Assembly (NCBI GenBank): GCA_016869555.1
Contig: VGDY01000002.1
Span: 1-64,000, forward strand
Direction: 5' to 3'
DNA: 64,000 bases
From: Alphaproteobacteria bacterium
GTDB lineage: Bacteria > Pseudomonadota > Alphaproteobacteria > Rhizobiales > Beijerinckiaceae
The notes beneath the pieces are model-generated. The model worked only from the letters and a program-made list of their open reading frames with translations. It ran no database searches and was not told the DNA's origin. The position numbers were made by a program, and so were the translations under genes. This document shows positions 49,616-59,026 of this stretch, one piece after another. Position 1 is the stretch's first letter. Each line of letters opens with the position of its first letter.

Positions 49616-50248
49616 TCAGCCGCCTATTTTTGCTTTGACCGTGTCATAGACCGCTTCCGTCTCGGCGGCGGCCTTGGCGAGCAGCGCGTTGACCTCGGCG
49701 AGCTGCGTCTCGGCGAAGTCGCGGTCCTTGATCGCCTTGGCGTTGATGAAGACATTGAGCGCGCAACTGCGCAGACCGGCGTTGGCGGCCAGCACCGCGA
49801 CTCCGGCGTCGCTGATGACGTTGAGATTGCCCTTGTCCGCGGCTTCCTTCGACAGCGCGATGACGTCGTAGCAGACCTTGCACGTCTTGAGCGGCGCCAG
49901 CGTCGCTTCCTTCAGCGCCGCCTGGATCGCCGCCGAGCGCGCCGCCTTTTCCTCATCCGTGCCGCGCGGCAGGCCGTATGCGCCCATCAGCGTGTTGAAC
50001 GCGACGACATCCTCGTCGACCCCCGCGGTCAGCTCGGCGCGTAGCTTCTCGGCCTTGGCGAGCGTGAGCTGGAGATCGGCGGAGACCGCTTCGTAATTCT
50101 TCTTGCCGATGGTGAGATTGCACACCATCGAAACCAGCGCGGCGCCCATGGCGCCCGACAGCGCCGCCGCGCCGCCGCCGCCGGGAGTGGGGGCGTCACT
50201 GGCGAGTTCGTCGAGGAATTTTCCGATCGTATCGTTCTTGGCGCTCAT
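49616..50248 (-). CDS. fch: Methenyltetrahydrofolate cyclohydrolase (cyclodeaminase-like fold)
   Basis: TIGKFLDELASDAPTPGGGGAAALSGAMGAALVSMVCNLTIGKKNYE; adjacency to mtdA. Confidence 0.93.
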   Translation of the reverse strand: MSAKNDTIGKFLDELASDAPTPGGGGAAALSGAMGAALVSMVCNLTIGKKNYEAVSADLQLTLAKAEKLRAELTAGVDEDVVAFNTLMGAYGLPRGTDEEKAARSAAIQAALKEATLAPLKTCKVCYDVIALSKEAADKGNLNVISDAGVAVLAANAGLRSCALNVFINAKAIKDRDFAETQLAEVNALLAKAAAETEAVYDTVKAKIGG

Positions 50249-50260
50249 ATCTTTCCTCGC

Positions 50261-51121
50261 TCAGGCGAGCACTTTGGCTTGCGCGTAAATGTTTTCGCAG
50301 TCGAACACCTGGTCGGCGGCGTCGAACAGCTTCCCGACGCATTCGCGATGCAATTTCAACTTGAGTCCGCCAAGCCCCAGCGCGCCGATGACGATCTTGC
50401 CGTGACGCTCCTTGGCCTTGTCGGTCGCTTCGACGCCGCCGATTCCGAGCGGCGGCTGCGCATTGCAATCGGCGATGAGTTCGATCGTCGGATCGTCCTG
50501 CCAATCCTTCTCGTCGAGCAGCGGCACGCCGATCGCGCCGGCCGCGAAGACAATCTGCGCGCCCTTAACTGCGTCAGCGCGGGCGGCGTTGTCGGCGGCT
50601 TCGATCGCCGCGGGCGTGAAGCCGAAGCGCTCCTCGATGGCCTTGGCCGCCGCTTCGGCGCGCGACTTCTGACGCGAGGTGATCGCGACTTCGGCGCCTT
50701 CGATATTCAGCATCGCGGCGGCGCGCATCCCGACCGGGCCGGTGCCGGCGAGAACCACGGCCTTCTTTCCCTTGAGCGAACTGGCCTTGGCGAGCAACGC
50801 CACGCCTGCCGCGGCGGTCGTATTCGAGCCGTTCGAATCGAGCATCGCCGAGACGCGGAAATTGGAGAAGAAGCGCTTCTTCACCGCCTTGAACACGGCC
50901 TCGCCCGCCGTCATCGAGCCGCCGCCGACGAAAATCGCGGTATATTGTTTTTCCTTCGGGCCGCGCGTGAAAATGCAGCCGTCGACCAGCGCGCCGACGT
51001 TCTCGGGCGTCACGGCGCCATAGCCGATGATGTGATCGGCGCCGCCGTCATAGCCGACGACCGTGTCGAAAACGCTCGGAACCGGATCGGTGTCAAAAAG
51101 GAAAAGCAGTTTCTGGGTCAT
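50261..51121 (-). CDS. mtdA: NADP-dependent methylene-H4MPT/methylene-H4F dehydrogenase
   Basis: KLLFLFDTDPVPSVFDTVVGYDGGADHIIGYGAVTPENVGALVDGCIFTRGPKEKQYTAIFVGGGSM; VLAGTGPVGMRAAAM. Confidence 0.96.
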   Translation of the reverse strand: MTQKLLFLFDTDPVPSVFDTVVGYDGGADHIIGYGAVTPENVGALVDGCIFTRGPKEKQYTAIFVGGGSMTAGEAVFKAVKKRFFSNFRVSAMLDSNGSNTTAAAGVALLAKASSLKGKKAVVLAGTGPVGMRAAAMLNIEGAEVAITSRQKSRAEAAAKAIEERFGFTPAAIEAADNAARADAVKGAQIVFAAGAIGVPLLDEKDWQDDPTIELIADCNAQPPLGIGGVEATDKAKERHGKIVIGALGLGGLKLKLHRECVGKLFDAADQVFDCENIYAQAKVLA

Positions 51122-51139
51122 TGGGATTCCTCAGGCCGC

Positions 51140-51281
51140 GTCATGGCCGGGCAAAGCCGTCAACGACGGCGTCGTTTCACTCGCCTATGTCCCGGCCATC
51201 CACGCCGAGACGTTGCGCAACATCTTCAATCGCTCCGCAGCGGCGCCGCGTGGATGCCCGCGACAAGCGCGGGCATGACGG
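51140..51281. repeat. Intergenic palindromic repeat, family A (two inverted ends)
   Basis: TCATGGCCGGGCAAA...TGTCCCGGCCATCCACGCC and GCCGCGTGGATGCCCGCGACAAGCGCGGGCATGACGG; related to 23244-23326. Confidence 0.8.
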
Positions 51282-51306
51282 CGGCAGGGAGCAAGACACG
51301 TCAACC

Positions 51307-52248
51307 TCACGCCGTCACGACATTGCGCGGGCTGCCGGCGACGAAGGCGTCGATATTGTCGACGAGCTGGTCGGCGAGCACCTGCATCGCTTCTTTCGAG
51401 GCCCAGGCGACATGCGGCGTGATGATGAGATTGGGAATCGTCGGGTCGAGAAGAATATTGCCATTCTTCGGCGGCTCGACGGTTAAAACGTCCATGCCGG
51501 CGCCGGCGATGACTCCGTTGCGCAACGCGTCGGCGAGCGCCTGCTCGTCAATGATGCCGCCCCGCGCGGTGTTGATGATGCAGGCGGTCTTCTTCATCGA
51601 AGCGAATTCCTTCGCGCCGATCATGTTCTTCGTCTCGGGCGTGAGCGGCAGGTTGAGCGTCACCACGTCCGCCTCGCGCAGAATGGTCGGGATGTCGACC
51701 TTGTTCGGCACGTCCATGACGTCGTTGATCAACACCTTCATGCCGAGCGCGACGGCGCGCTTTTCGATTTCCTTGCCGAGCGCGCCATAGCCGACGATGC
51801 CGAGCGTCGAGCCGGCGATGTCATAGATCGGATAGTCGAAATAGCAGAACTGATTGGCGTAGCCCCAGCGGCCCTGCCGAACGGAATTATAATAGTTCAC
51901 CAAATTGCGGCGCAGCGCGAACAGCAGCGCGAACACATGTTCGGGCAGGGTGTTGAAGGCGTAGTTGCGAATGTTGGAGACGACGATCCCATTGGCGCTC
52001 GTATAGGCCTTGTCGATCACGTCCGTGCCGGTCGCGGCGACGGCGATGAGCTTGAGATCGGGAAGCTGCTTTAGCGTTGCTTCGCGCAGCGGCACCTTAT
52101 TGGTGATGCAGATCGTCGCGCCTTTCAGACGCTCGACGATCAGGTCGGGCGCGGTCTGGGCGTGTTCGGCGTAGGCGTGAGGAAAATTCGGCTTGCGCAC
52201 ATTGGCGTCGAGCGTTTCCCGATCGAGAAAGACGATTTTGTGCGACAT
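51307..52248 (-). CDS. hprA: Hydroxypyruvate reductase / D-glycerate dehydrogenase
   Basis: STLGIVGYGALGKEIEKRAVALGMKVLI, NTARGGIIDEQALADALRNGVIAGAGMDVLTVEPP. Confidence 0.94.
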   Translation of the reverse strand: MSHKIVFLDRETLDANVRKPNFPHAYAEHAQTAPDLIVERLKGATICITNKVPLREATLKQLPDLKLIAVAATGTDVIDKAYTSANGIVVSNIRNYAFNTLPEHVFALLFALRRNLVNYYNSVRQGRWGYANQFCYFDYPIYDIAGSTLGIVGYGALGKEIEKRAVALGMKVLINDVMDVPNKVDIPTILREADVVTLNLPLTPETKNMIGAKEFASMKKTACIINTARGGIIDEQALADALRNGVIAGAGMDVLTVEPPKNGNILLDPTIPNLIITPHVAWASKEAMQVLADQLVDNIDAFVAGSPRNVVTA

Positions 52249-52289
52249 GTCCCAGTTTCCCCCTCACGTCATTCGTTCTTGTCGGCAGT

Positions 52290-52343
52290 CGGCAATCGGG
52301 CTTCGGCAGTCGAAATTCTTCGACTGCCGACTGCCGATTGCCG
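52290..52343. repeat. Long imperfect hairpin 3' of sgaA, between sgaA and hprA
   Basis: CGGCAATCGG-gct-TCGGCAGTCGAA-att(c)-TTCGACTGCCGA-ctg-CCGATTGCCG. Confidence 0.85.
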
Positions 52344-52345
52344 CT

Positions 52346-53539
52346 TTACATCTTCAACAGCGGATTGGCGCGATAGACCGCCTGAGCCGCCGCGACGCCG
52401 GAGCCCGGCGTCACCTTGATGCCATGGTCGAGCATCGCCATTTCCGCGCCGGCGATGGCGCCCAGCAGCATCAGCTCGTTCAAATCGCCGAGATGGCCGA
52501 TGCGGAACACCTTGCCCGCGACCTCCGAGAGGCCGGCGCCGAGCGCGAGATTGTAGCGCTTGTAAGCGGTCTCGATCACCTTGGCGGCGTCATAGCCTTC
52601 CGGCACCACAATGGCGGTGACGGTGTCGGAATTCCACTTCGGCTCCTTGGCGCAGCACTTGAGGCCCCATGCCGCGACCGCGGCGCGACAGCCCTCGGCG
52701 AGGTGGTGGTGGCGCTTGTAAACCTGATCGAGGCCCTCCTCGAAGAGGATCGAGAGCGATTCCTTGAGGCCGTAGAGCAGCGGCACGGAGGGCGTATAAG
52801 GGAAATAGCCGTTCGCGTTCTGGGCGATCATGTCCCGGAATTCAAAGTAAGCGCGGCGACCCTGGTTGGTCTTGCCCATTTCGATCGCTTTCGGGCTTGC
52901 CGCCATCAGCAGCAGGCCGGCCGGCAGCATGAAGCCCTTCTGCGATCCCGACACGATCACGTCGACGCCCCATTCGTCCATTTTGAACTCGAGCGAGGCG
53001 ACCGAAGACACGCCGTCGACGAAGAGCATCGCCGGATGCTTGGCGTTGTCCATCGCCTTGCGCACCGCGGCGATGTCGGAGGTCACGCCGGTCGCCGTCT
53101 CATTATGCGTGGCGAGAACCGCCTTGATCTCGTGATTCTTGTCGGCCTTCAGCGTCTCTTCGATCAGCTCCGGGTCGTTGCCGGTGCCCCACTCGCGCTC
53201 CTGCACGATGACCTCGAGGCCCTGGCGCTTGCAGAGGTCGATCCACAGATGGGAGAACTGGCCGAAGCGCTGCGCCAGAACCTTGTCGCCGGGCGACAGC
53301 GTGTTGGTGATCGCGGCTTCCCAGCCGCCGGTGCCCGAAGCCGGGAAAATGAAGGCGTGGCCCTTCTCGGTGCCGAAGACCTTCTTCAGGCCGGGAAAGA
53401 GCGGCTTGACGAGATCGGGGAAAGTCGGCGAGCGATGGTCTTCGGAGGCGACCGACATCGCCCGCACGATGCGGTCGGGAAGATTGGTCGGACCCGGCAC
53501 AAAAAGAAAATTCTTGCCGGGAATTCTGGAATTCAACAT
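52346..53539 (-). CDS. sgaA: Serine--glyoxylate aminotransferase
   Basis: NFLFVPGPTNLPDRIVRAMSVASEDHRSPTFPDLVKPLFPGLKKVFGTEKGHAFIFPASGTGGWEAAITNTLSPGDKVL; VIVSGSQKGFMLPAGLLLMAAS. Confidence 0.96.
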   Translation of the reverse strand: MLNSRIPGKNFLFVPGPTNLPDRIVRAMSVASEDHRSPTFPDLVKPLFPGLKKVFGTEKGHAFIFPASGTGGWEAAITNTLSPGDKVLAQRFGQFSHLWIDLCKRQGLEVIVQEREWGTGNDPELIEETLKADKNHEIKAVLATHNETATGVTSDIAAVRKAMDNAKHPAMLFVDGVSSVASLEFKMDEWGVDVIVSGSQKGFMLPAGLLLMAASPKAIEMGKTNQGRRAYFEFRDMIAQNANGYFPYTPSVPLLYGLKESLSILFEEGLDQVYKRHHHLAEGCRAAVAAWGLKCCAKEPKWNSDTVTAIVVPEGYDAAKVIETAYKRYNLALGAGLSEVAGKVFRIGHLGDLNELMLLGAIAGAEMAMLDHGIKVTPGSGVAAAQAVYRANPLLKM

Positions 53540-53602
53540 TTCTCGTGCTCCTTTCGAGCGGCAGGTTTCAGATGGCGCGGCGCTTACGGCGCCGGGATTG
53601 CG

Positions 53603-55336
53603 TTAGAACAGGCCGGCGATGCGGCCCGAGTCATCGACGTAAATGTTGTTGGCGGCGGGGACCTTCGGCAATCCCGGCATCGTCATGATGTCGCCGCACA
53701 CCGCCACGATGAACTCGGCGCCCGCCGAGAGACGCAATTCGCGAATCGGAATCGTGAAGCCCGAGGGCGCGCCCTTGGCGTTCTGATCCGTCGAGAAGCT
53801 GTATTGCGTCTTGGCGATGCAGACCGGGAACTTGCCGAAGCCTTCCTTCTCCAGTTCGGCGAAACGCGCCTTGATGCTCGAGTCGTAGGAGATATCGGCG
53901 GCGCCGTAGAGCTCCTTGGCGATGGTGCGCACCTTGTCGGCGAGCGGCATGTCGTCGGGATAGAGCGGCTTGAAGTTCGAGGGCTGCGTCTCGATGGTGT
54001 TGACGACCGCCCTGGCGAGATCCGCCGCGCCAGCGCCGCCGGAGCCCCAATTGTCGGCGACGACGCATTCGACGCCTTCCGCCTTGCACAGCCTGTCGAG
54101 CGCCGCCATTTCGGCGGCGGTGTCGGCCGAGAATTTGTTGATCGAGACGAGCACCGGCACGCCGAATTTTCGGACATTGCCGATATGACGCTTCAAATTC
54201 TCGAAGCCCTTCTCGACCGCGGCGACATTCTCGGCCTTCAGATCGTCCTTGGCGACGCCGCCATGCATCTTGAGCGCGCGGATCGTCGCGACGATCACCG
54301 TGATGTCGGGCTTGAGGCCCGCCTTGCGGCACTTGATGTCGAAGAATTTCTCAGCGCCAAGATCGGCGCCGAAGCCCGCCTCGGTCACGACGTAATCGGC
54401 GAGCTTCAAGCCGGCCTTCGTCGCGATCACCGAATTGCAGCCATGCGCGATATTGGCGAAGGGGCCGCCATGGATGATCGCCGGATTATTCTCCAGAGTC
54501 TGCACGAGATTGGGCGCGATGGCGTCCTTGAGCAGCGCGGCCATCGAACCCGCCGCTTTGAGTTCCGAAGCGCGCACGCTCTTCTTCTCGCGCGTCTGGC
54601 CGACGATGATGTCGCCCAGCCGGCGCTGCAGATCGGCGAAATCCGAGGCGAGGCAGAAAATCGCCATCACTTCCGAGGCGACGGTGATGTCGAATCCGTC
54701 CTCGCGGGCGAAGCCGTTGGAGACGCCGCCGAGCGACGAAACCACCGAACGCAAGGCGCGATCGTTCATGTCGACGACGCGCCGCCATGAGACGCGGCGA
54801 GAATCGATCTTGGGCTCGCCGCCCCAATAGATGTGATTGTCGATCAGCGCCGCGAGCAGATTGTTGGCCGCGCCGATCGCGTGGAAGTCGCCGGTGAAGT
54901 GGAGGTTGATATCCTCCATCGGCACGACCTGCGCGTAGCCGCCGCCGGCCGCGCCGCCCTTCACGCCGAAGCAGGGGCCGAGCGAGGGCTCGCGCAGACA
55001 GCATAGCGCTTTCTTGCCGATGTAATTGAGGCCGTCGGTGAGGCCGACGGTGGTCGTCGTCTTGCCTTCGCCGGCCGGCGTCGGCGTAATCGCCGTGACC
55101 AGGATCAGCTTGCCGTTCGTCTGGCCCCCGAGGGAGGAAATATAGTCGAGGGAGATTTTGCCCTTGTAATGACCATAGGGCTGCACATGTTCGGCCGGGA
55201 TGCCGAGCTTGTCGCGGGCGATGTCGATGATCGGCAGCATTTTCGCGGCCTGCGAAATCTCGATATCGGACTTCGGCGCAAGATGCTGATTGTCTTTTCC
55301 GCTCGCGCCCGGCGCGGCGGCTGGCCTTTCTGACAT
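53603..55336 (-). CDS. ftfL: Formate--tetrahydrofolate ligase
   Basis: [76 protein letters not shown]. Confidence 0.97.
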   Translation of the reverse strand: MSERPAAAPGASGKDNQHLAPKSDIEISQAAKMLPIIDIARDKLGIPAEHVQPYGHYKGKISLDYISSLGGQTNGKLILVTAITPTPAGEGKTTTTVGLTDGLNYIGKKALCCLREPSLGPCFGVKGGAAGGGYAQVVPMEDINLHFTGDFHAIGAANNLLAALIDNHIYWGGEPKIDSRRVSWRRVVDMNDRALRSVVSSLGGVSNGFAREDGFDITVASEVMAIFCLASDFADLQRRLGDIIVGQTREKKSVRASELKAAGSMAALLKDAIAPNLVQTLENNPAIIHGGPFANIAHGCNSVIATKAGLKLADYVVTEAGFGADLGAEKFFDIKCRKAGLKPDITVIVATIRALKMHGGVAKDDLKAENVAAVEKGFENLKRHIGNVRKFGVPVLVSINKFSADTAAEMAALDRLCKAEGVECVVADNWGSGGAGAADLARAVVNTIETQPSNFKPLYPDDMPLADKVRTIAKELYGAADISYDSSIKARFAELEKEGFGKFPVCIAKTQYSFSTDQNAKGAPSGFTIPIRELRLSAGAEFIVAVCGDIMTMPGLPKVPAANNIYVDDSGRIAGLF

Positions 55337-55461
55337 GCAGTCCACTCCCTCTCGGGGCCCGCGTCGCACAGGCCCAGAATTCGCTTTTTTATCGGTCATC
55401 GAGCAACCAGCCGGCGCCGCCGAACCGTCTCCCGGTCCACCGGGCTGAAATCCAGCCGACG

Positions 55462-55572
55462 TCAGGCTGCCGCCTGTCCCGCGACCGTCGTTTTGTTCAA
55501 GCCGCGCACGAAGGCCCGCGGTTCGCCGCTACGAGCCGACGCGCGCATAACTCCGCTTGCTGAAAAATTCAT
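55462..55572 (-). CDS. Candidate small ORF (36 aa) upstream of ftfL
   Basis: ATG at 55572 preceded by ACGAGGTGTCCGCCC (SD-like GAGGTG); encodes [36 protein letters not shown]-stop. Confidence 0.35.
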   Translation of the reverse strand: MNFSASGVMRASARSGEPRAFVRGLNKTTVAGQAAA

Positions 55573-56021
55573 GGGCGGACACCTCGTATGACGGGAATCA
55601 AAATTGCTCGTCAAGCCGGCCAGGCCTCCGGCGGCGCGCCATGGTCACCGGCGTTTTGAAGCGACTCCCGCTCGCGCGACAAGCCGCCCAACACATGTCG
55701 CTTATTCGACAAGCCGGGCCAATTGCCTATCCCTAACCTACCCTATAGAATAGTAACTACTAGTCACGATGGCGCCGACGAAGCCGTTTATTCTCTGCGG
55801 AAAACATGACGCTTCCTACTCGCTTGCAAGACTGATCTGGCAGGTATGGAGCGGCGGATTGCGCGCGCTAGCGCGAAATCGAACCCCATCCTTGCCTATC
55901 CGAAGAAACCGCAGGCGAGCAGGCGCAGCATCGCCTTGACCGGCTCAGAAAAAAATTTGTCGCAGTCAGCGTCGCATCCTTGACTCTATAGGCCGATCGC
56001 GGCGCCCAATCGTCGTCGACC

Positions 56022-56423
56022 CTATTCAGGCTGAAAATCGAGCGCGACGCCATTGATGCAATAGCGCAATCCGGTCGGCGGCGGCCCGTCATTGAAGACA
56101 TGCCCGAGATGCGAGCCGCAGCGGCTGCAGTGCACTTCGGTGCGCACCATGCCGTAGCCGCGATCGACGGTCGAGCCGAGCGCGCCCGGAAGCGGATCGA
56201 AGAAGCTCGGCCAGCCGGTGCCGCTTTCGAATTTCTCGCCGGAACGAAACAGCGGCTGGCCGCAGCCGGCGCAATTGAATGCGCCAGGACGCTTTTCATG
56301 ATTGAGCGCGCAGCTCCCCGGGCGCTCGGTGCCATGGCCGCGCATCACCTGATATTGCTCGGGCGTGAGCAGCGCCCGCCATTCGGCGTCGGTGCGGGTT
56401 AAGGGAAAACTCTCATCGGCCAT
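56022..56423 (-). CDS. msrB: Peptide-methionine (R)-S-oxide reductase
   Basis: GTERPGSCALNHEKRPGAFNCAGCGQPLFRSGEKFESGTGWPSFFDPLPGALG; CSRCGSHLGHVFNDGPPPTGLRYCINGVAL. Confidence 0.96.
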   Translation of the reverse strand: MADESFPLTRTDAEWRALLTPEQYQVMRGHGTERPGSCALNHEKRPGAFNCAGCGQPLFRSGEKFESGTGWPSFFDPLPGALGSTVDRGYGMVRTEVHCSRCGSHLGHVFNDGPPPTGLRYCINGVALDFQPE

Positions 56424-56550
56424 GCGCCAGCGCCCCTTTTTTAAAAGGATTCTTCGGTTCGAGTTCCTATCCTATGTCAGCCGCCGCCTTTCGCCAGAGG
56501 CTTTGGGCGGGATAGAGTGGCCGACATCCAGCGAAAGCGATGATTCGAGA

Positions 56551-58119
56551 ATGAGCGACAAGACATTCGACGCAGTGGTGATCGGCTCGGGACTGGGCGG
56601 ATTGACGGCGGGGGCGCTGCTGGCGCATGCCGGTTACAGCGTCTGCCTGCTCGAGCGCAATTTCAGCCTGGGCGGCGCGGCCTCGGTCTATAAGGTCGGC
56701 CCGCTGACCGTCGAAGCGTCGCTCCATCAGACTTCCGATGCGCGCAATCCCCGCGACGTGAAGCACGACATCCTGCGCCGGCTGGGCATTCTCGACGAAA
56801 TCGAATTTCTGCCGACCGGCGCGCTCTACACGGTGCGCGGCGGACCGGTGGGCGAACCCTTCGAACTGCCCTTCGGCTTTGGACCGGCCTATGAGGCGCT
56901 CGCCGCCCGCTTCCCGGATAAACGCGCGGCGATTCAACGGTTTCTCGGCGAGGTCGAGCAGATCCACGATGCGCTATGGACATTGAAGCAGGCGCGCGAG
57001 GAAAGCTCCTTCGCCAAATTCGCGCGCGGGCTCTGGGAGGTCGCGCCGGCGGCCGTCGGCTGGCAAAACTCCTTGCATGAGATCATGGAGCGGGATTTCG
57101 CCGGCTGCGAGGCCTTAAAATGCGCGCTGGGGGCCAATCTCGCCTATTACGGCGACGATCCGCGCCGGCTGTGGTGGATTTTCTACGCGCTGGCGCAAGG
57201 CGGCTATATCGCCTCCGGCGGGGCCTATATCAAAGGCGGCTCGCGACAATTGAGCCTGAAGCTCGCCAAGGCGATCACAAAGACGGGCGGCGTCGTGCGC
57301 CTCGGCCGGCGCGTCAACGCCATCGAGACGGATTCAGACGGCGCCGTCGTCGCGATTAGACATGTGGCGCGGCGCGACGGCGAGGGCGAAGAGCGCATTG
57401 CGGCGCGCGTCGTGATGGCGAATTGCGCGCCGACCGAGGCGGCGGCGATGATGGACGTCGCCGCGCGCGCGAAAATGGAAGAGGCCTTCGGCGCCCGCAG
57501 GCTTTCGACGTCGCTGTTTGCGGCGAATTTCGGCCTGAGCGCGAAACCCTCGACGGTCGGGCTGACGGAGTTCACGACCGTGGTTATGCCGCCGGACATG
57601 AGCCGCTTCGATCAATATGGCGACGGCGCGGGGGCGATGGCGCATGATCCCAGTGGCGCCCTACCGCTTCATACGATCGCCAATTTCACCGCGGTCGACT
57701 CGGGGCTTTGGGACGAGCCGCCGATCCTCGTCAGCGTGCTTGGCCTCGATCGCCTCGACAATTGGCGCGATCTGCCGCGCGAAGAAGCTGTCGCGCGGCG
57801 CGAACGCTGGCTCGACGCCATACAGGCTTCTCTCGACCGCGACTATCCGGGATTTTCCGGCCTGGTGACGACGCGGATGCTGCTCAACGCCCATTCGATG
57901 GCGAGCTATCTCAACACGCCGGAAGGCGCGGTATACGGCTTTGCGGCGCTGCCCGCCGAAGCGCCGATCCTGATGGGATTTCCGCGCACGCCGCGCACGC
58001 CGATCGCCGGACTCTATCTCGCCTCGGCGTTCGGCGGCGAACATGGCTTCAACGGCGCGATGTTATCCGGCGCCGAGGCCGCGCGGCTCGCCGAGAGTCG
58101 GCTCGCCGCCGCGACTTGA
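56551..58119 (+). CDS. FAD-dependent oxidoreductase of the phytoene desaturase/carotenoid isomerase-like family
   Basis: FDAVVIGSGLGGLTAGALLAHAGYSVCLLERNFSLGGAA; YIKGGSRQLSLKLAKAITKTGGVVRLGRRV; C-terminal AGLYLASAFGGEHGFNGAMLSGAEAA. Confidence 0.88.
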   Translation: MSDKTFDAVVIGSGLGGLTAGALLAHAGYSVCLLERNFSLGGAASVYKVGPLTVEASLHQTSDARNPRDVKHDILRRLGILDEIEFLPTGALYTVRGGPVGEPFELPFGFGPAYEALAARFPDKRAAIQRFLGEVEQIHDALWTLKQAREESSFAKFARGLWEVAPAAVGWQNSLHEIMERDFAGCEALKCALGANLAYYGDDPRRLWWIFYALAQGGYIASGGAYIKGGSRQLSLKLAKAITKTGGVVRLGRRVNAIETDSDGAVVAIRHVARRDGEGEERIAARVVMANCAPTEAAAMMDVAARAKMEEAFGARRLSTSLFAANFGLSAKPSTVGLTEFTTVVMPPDMSRFDQYGDGAGAMAHDPSGALPLHTIANFTAVDSGLWDEPPILVSVLGLDRLDNWRDLPREEAVARRERWLDAIQASLDRDYPGFSGLVTTRMLLNAHSMASYLNTPEGAVYGFAALPAEAPILMGFPRTPRTPIAGLYLASAFGGEHGFNGAMLSGAEAARLAESRLAAAT

Positions 58120-58156
58120 AGAGAAATGGCGCAAATCGAGTTCGCCCAGCGCCGGG

Positions 58157-58408
58157 TTAGCGCTTGCGGCGCTTGCCGCCGGCGGGCGCCGCCGACGCGA
58201 TGCCGAGTTCGGCGCGGCATCCGGCGCTGATCGAACCGGCGTTGCCTCTCAGGCATCGTTCGATGGCGATGGCGTCGGGAATATAGGCGTCGCAAACGCG
58301 ATGCGCATCGCTTTCGCAGGCCTCGCGCTGCTGAGCCGTCCCTTGAGCGAAAGTCGGCACGACCGCAAAAATCGCCAGCAGAGCCGATAGCCTCACAAAG
58401 ATGCGCAT
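58157..58408 (-). CDS. Small secreted/periplasmic protein, Cys-containing, unknown function
   Basis: Signal-like MRIFVRLSALLAIFAVVPTFAQG followed by CESDAHRVCDAYIPDAIAIERCLRGNAGSISAGCRAEL. Confidence 0.65.
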   Translation of the reverse strand: MRIFVRLSALLAIFAVVPTFAQGTAQQREACESDAHRVCDAYIPDAIAIERCLRGNAGSISAGCRAELGIASAAPAGGKRRKR

Positions 58409-58583
58409 TCAGATCATCCTTCCATTTTCCGGCGCTTCGAAGTTAAGCGGAGCGCAAGCGCGCGGCTGGGCGGGCGCGCTCCCTCGAGCGACAATTGGCG
58501 TTGATTGCATCGCGAACGCCGGGAATCAAGACGGATTATTCACGCCCGCTTCAAACGGCGGGTCATCGGGCATCGTTCCCGAG

Positions 58584-59006
58584 CTATTTTACGACCATTA
58601 TGGGGCAAGACGCCAACTGCATGATCCGGTCGGCGCGGCTGCCGATCATGCGCTCATAGAACGCCGAATGGCCGGTCGCGCCGATGACGAGCAATTCCGC
58701 CTTGAGGTCATTGGCGAGTTGCACGATGTCGCGCACCGGATGGCCGACGACGACATGGATTTGCACATTTACGTTTGCCGCGGCCGCCTCATCGAGCGCG
58801 CGGCGACGCACGACCTCGAAGCGACGTTCGGCGAGCGCCGTCGCATCCTTCACCTCCTCGATGAAATCCGCCAGATTGGGGAGTTCTTCGACGCAGATCA
58901 TGTGAAGCGCGGATTGATTCTGCCTGGCCAACGCCAACGCAAGGGCGAAGGCGCGGAAAGCCGGCTCGGAGCCGTCATTGGCGTTGAGGATTGTCTCGAA
59001 CATCAC
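58584..59006 (-). CDS. Universal stress protein family
   Basis: MFETILNANDGSEPAFRAFALALALARQNQSALHMICV; ELLVIGATGHSAFYERMIGSRADRIMQLASCPIMVVK. Confidence 0.92.
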   Translation of the reverse strand: MMFETILNANDGSEPAFRAFALALALARQNQSALHMICVEELPNLADFIEEVKDATALAERRFEVVRRRALDEAAAANVNVQIHVVVGHPVRDIVQLANDLKAELLVIGATGHSAFYERMIGSRADRIMQLASCPIMVVK

Positions 59007-59026
59007 GGTCCTCTTGATTTGACGGT

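Noticed and set aside
23244-51281. Possible CRISPR arrays from repeated palindromes
   Set aside because: Copies are dispersed, few and hairpin-paired, without regularly spaced direct repeats or cas genes.
52193-54790. 865-aa plus-strand ORF spanning sgaA/ftfL
   Set aside because: Antisense to two confident genes and crosses their intergenic hairpin; low-complexity R/H/D content.
55868-56020. Minus-strand frame downstream of msrB reading ...CDKFFSEPVKAMLRLLACGFFG-stop
   Set aside because: No start codon with an SD and an in-frame stop just upstream; too short to call as a gene.
56450-56490. GGTTCGAGTTCC resembling a tRNA T-arm
   Set aside because: No acceptor, anticodon or D-arm pairing could be built around it.
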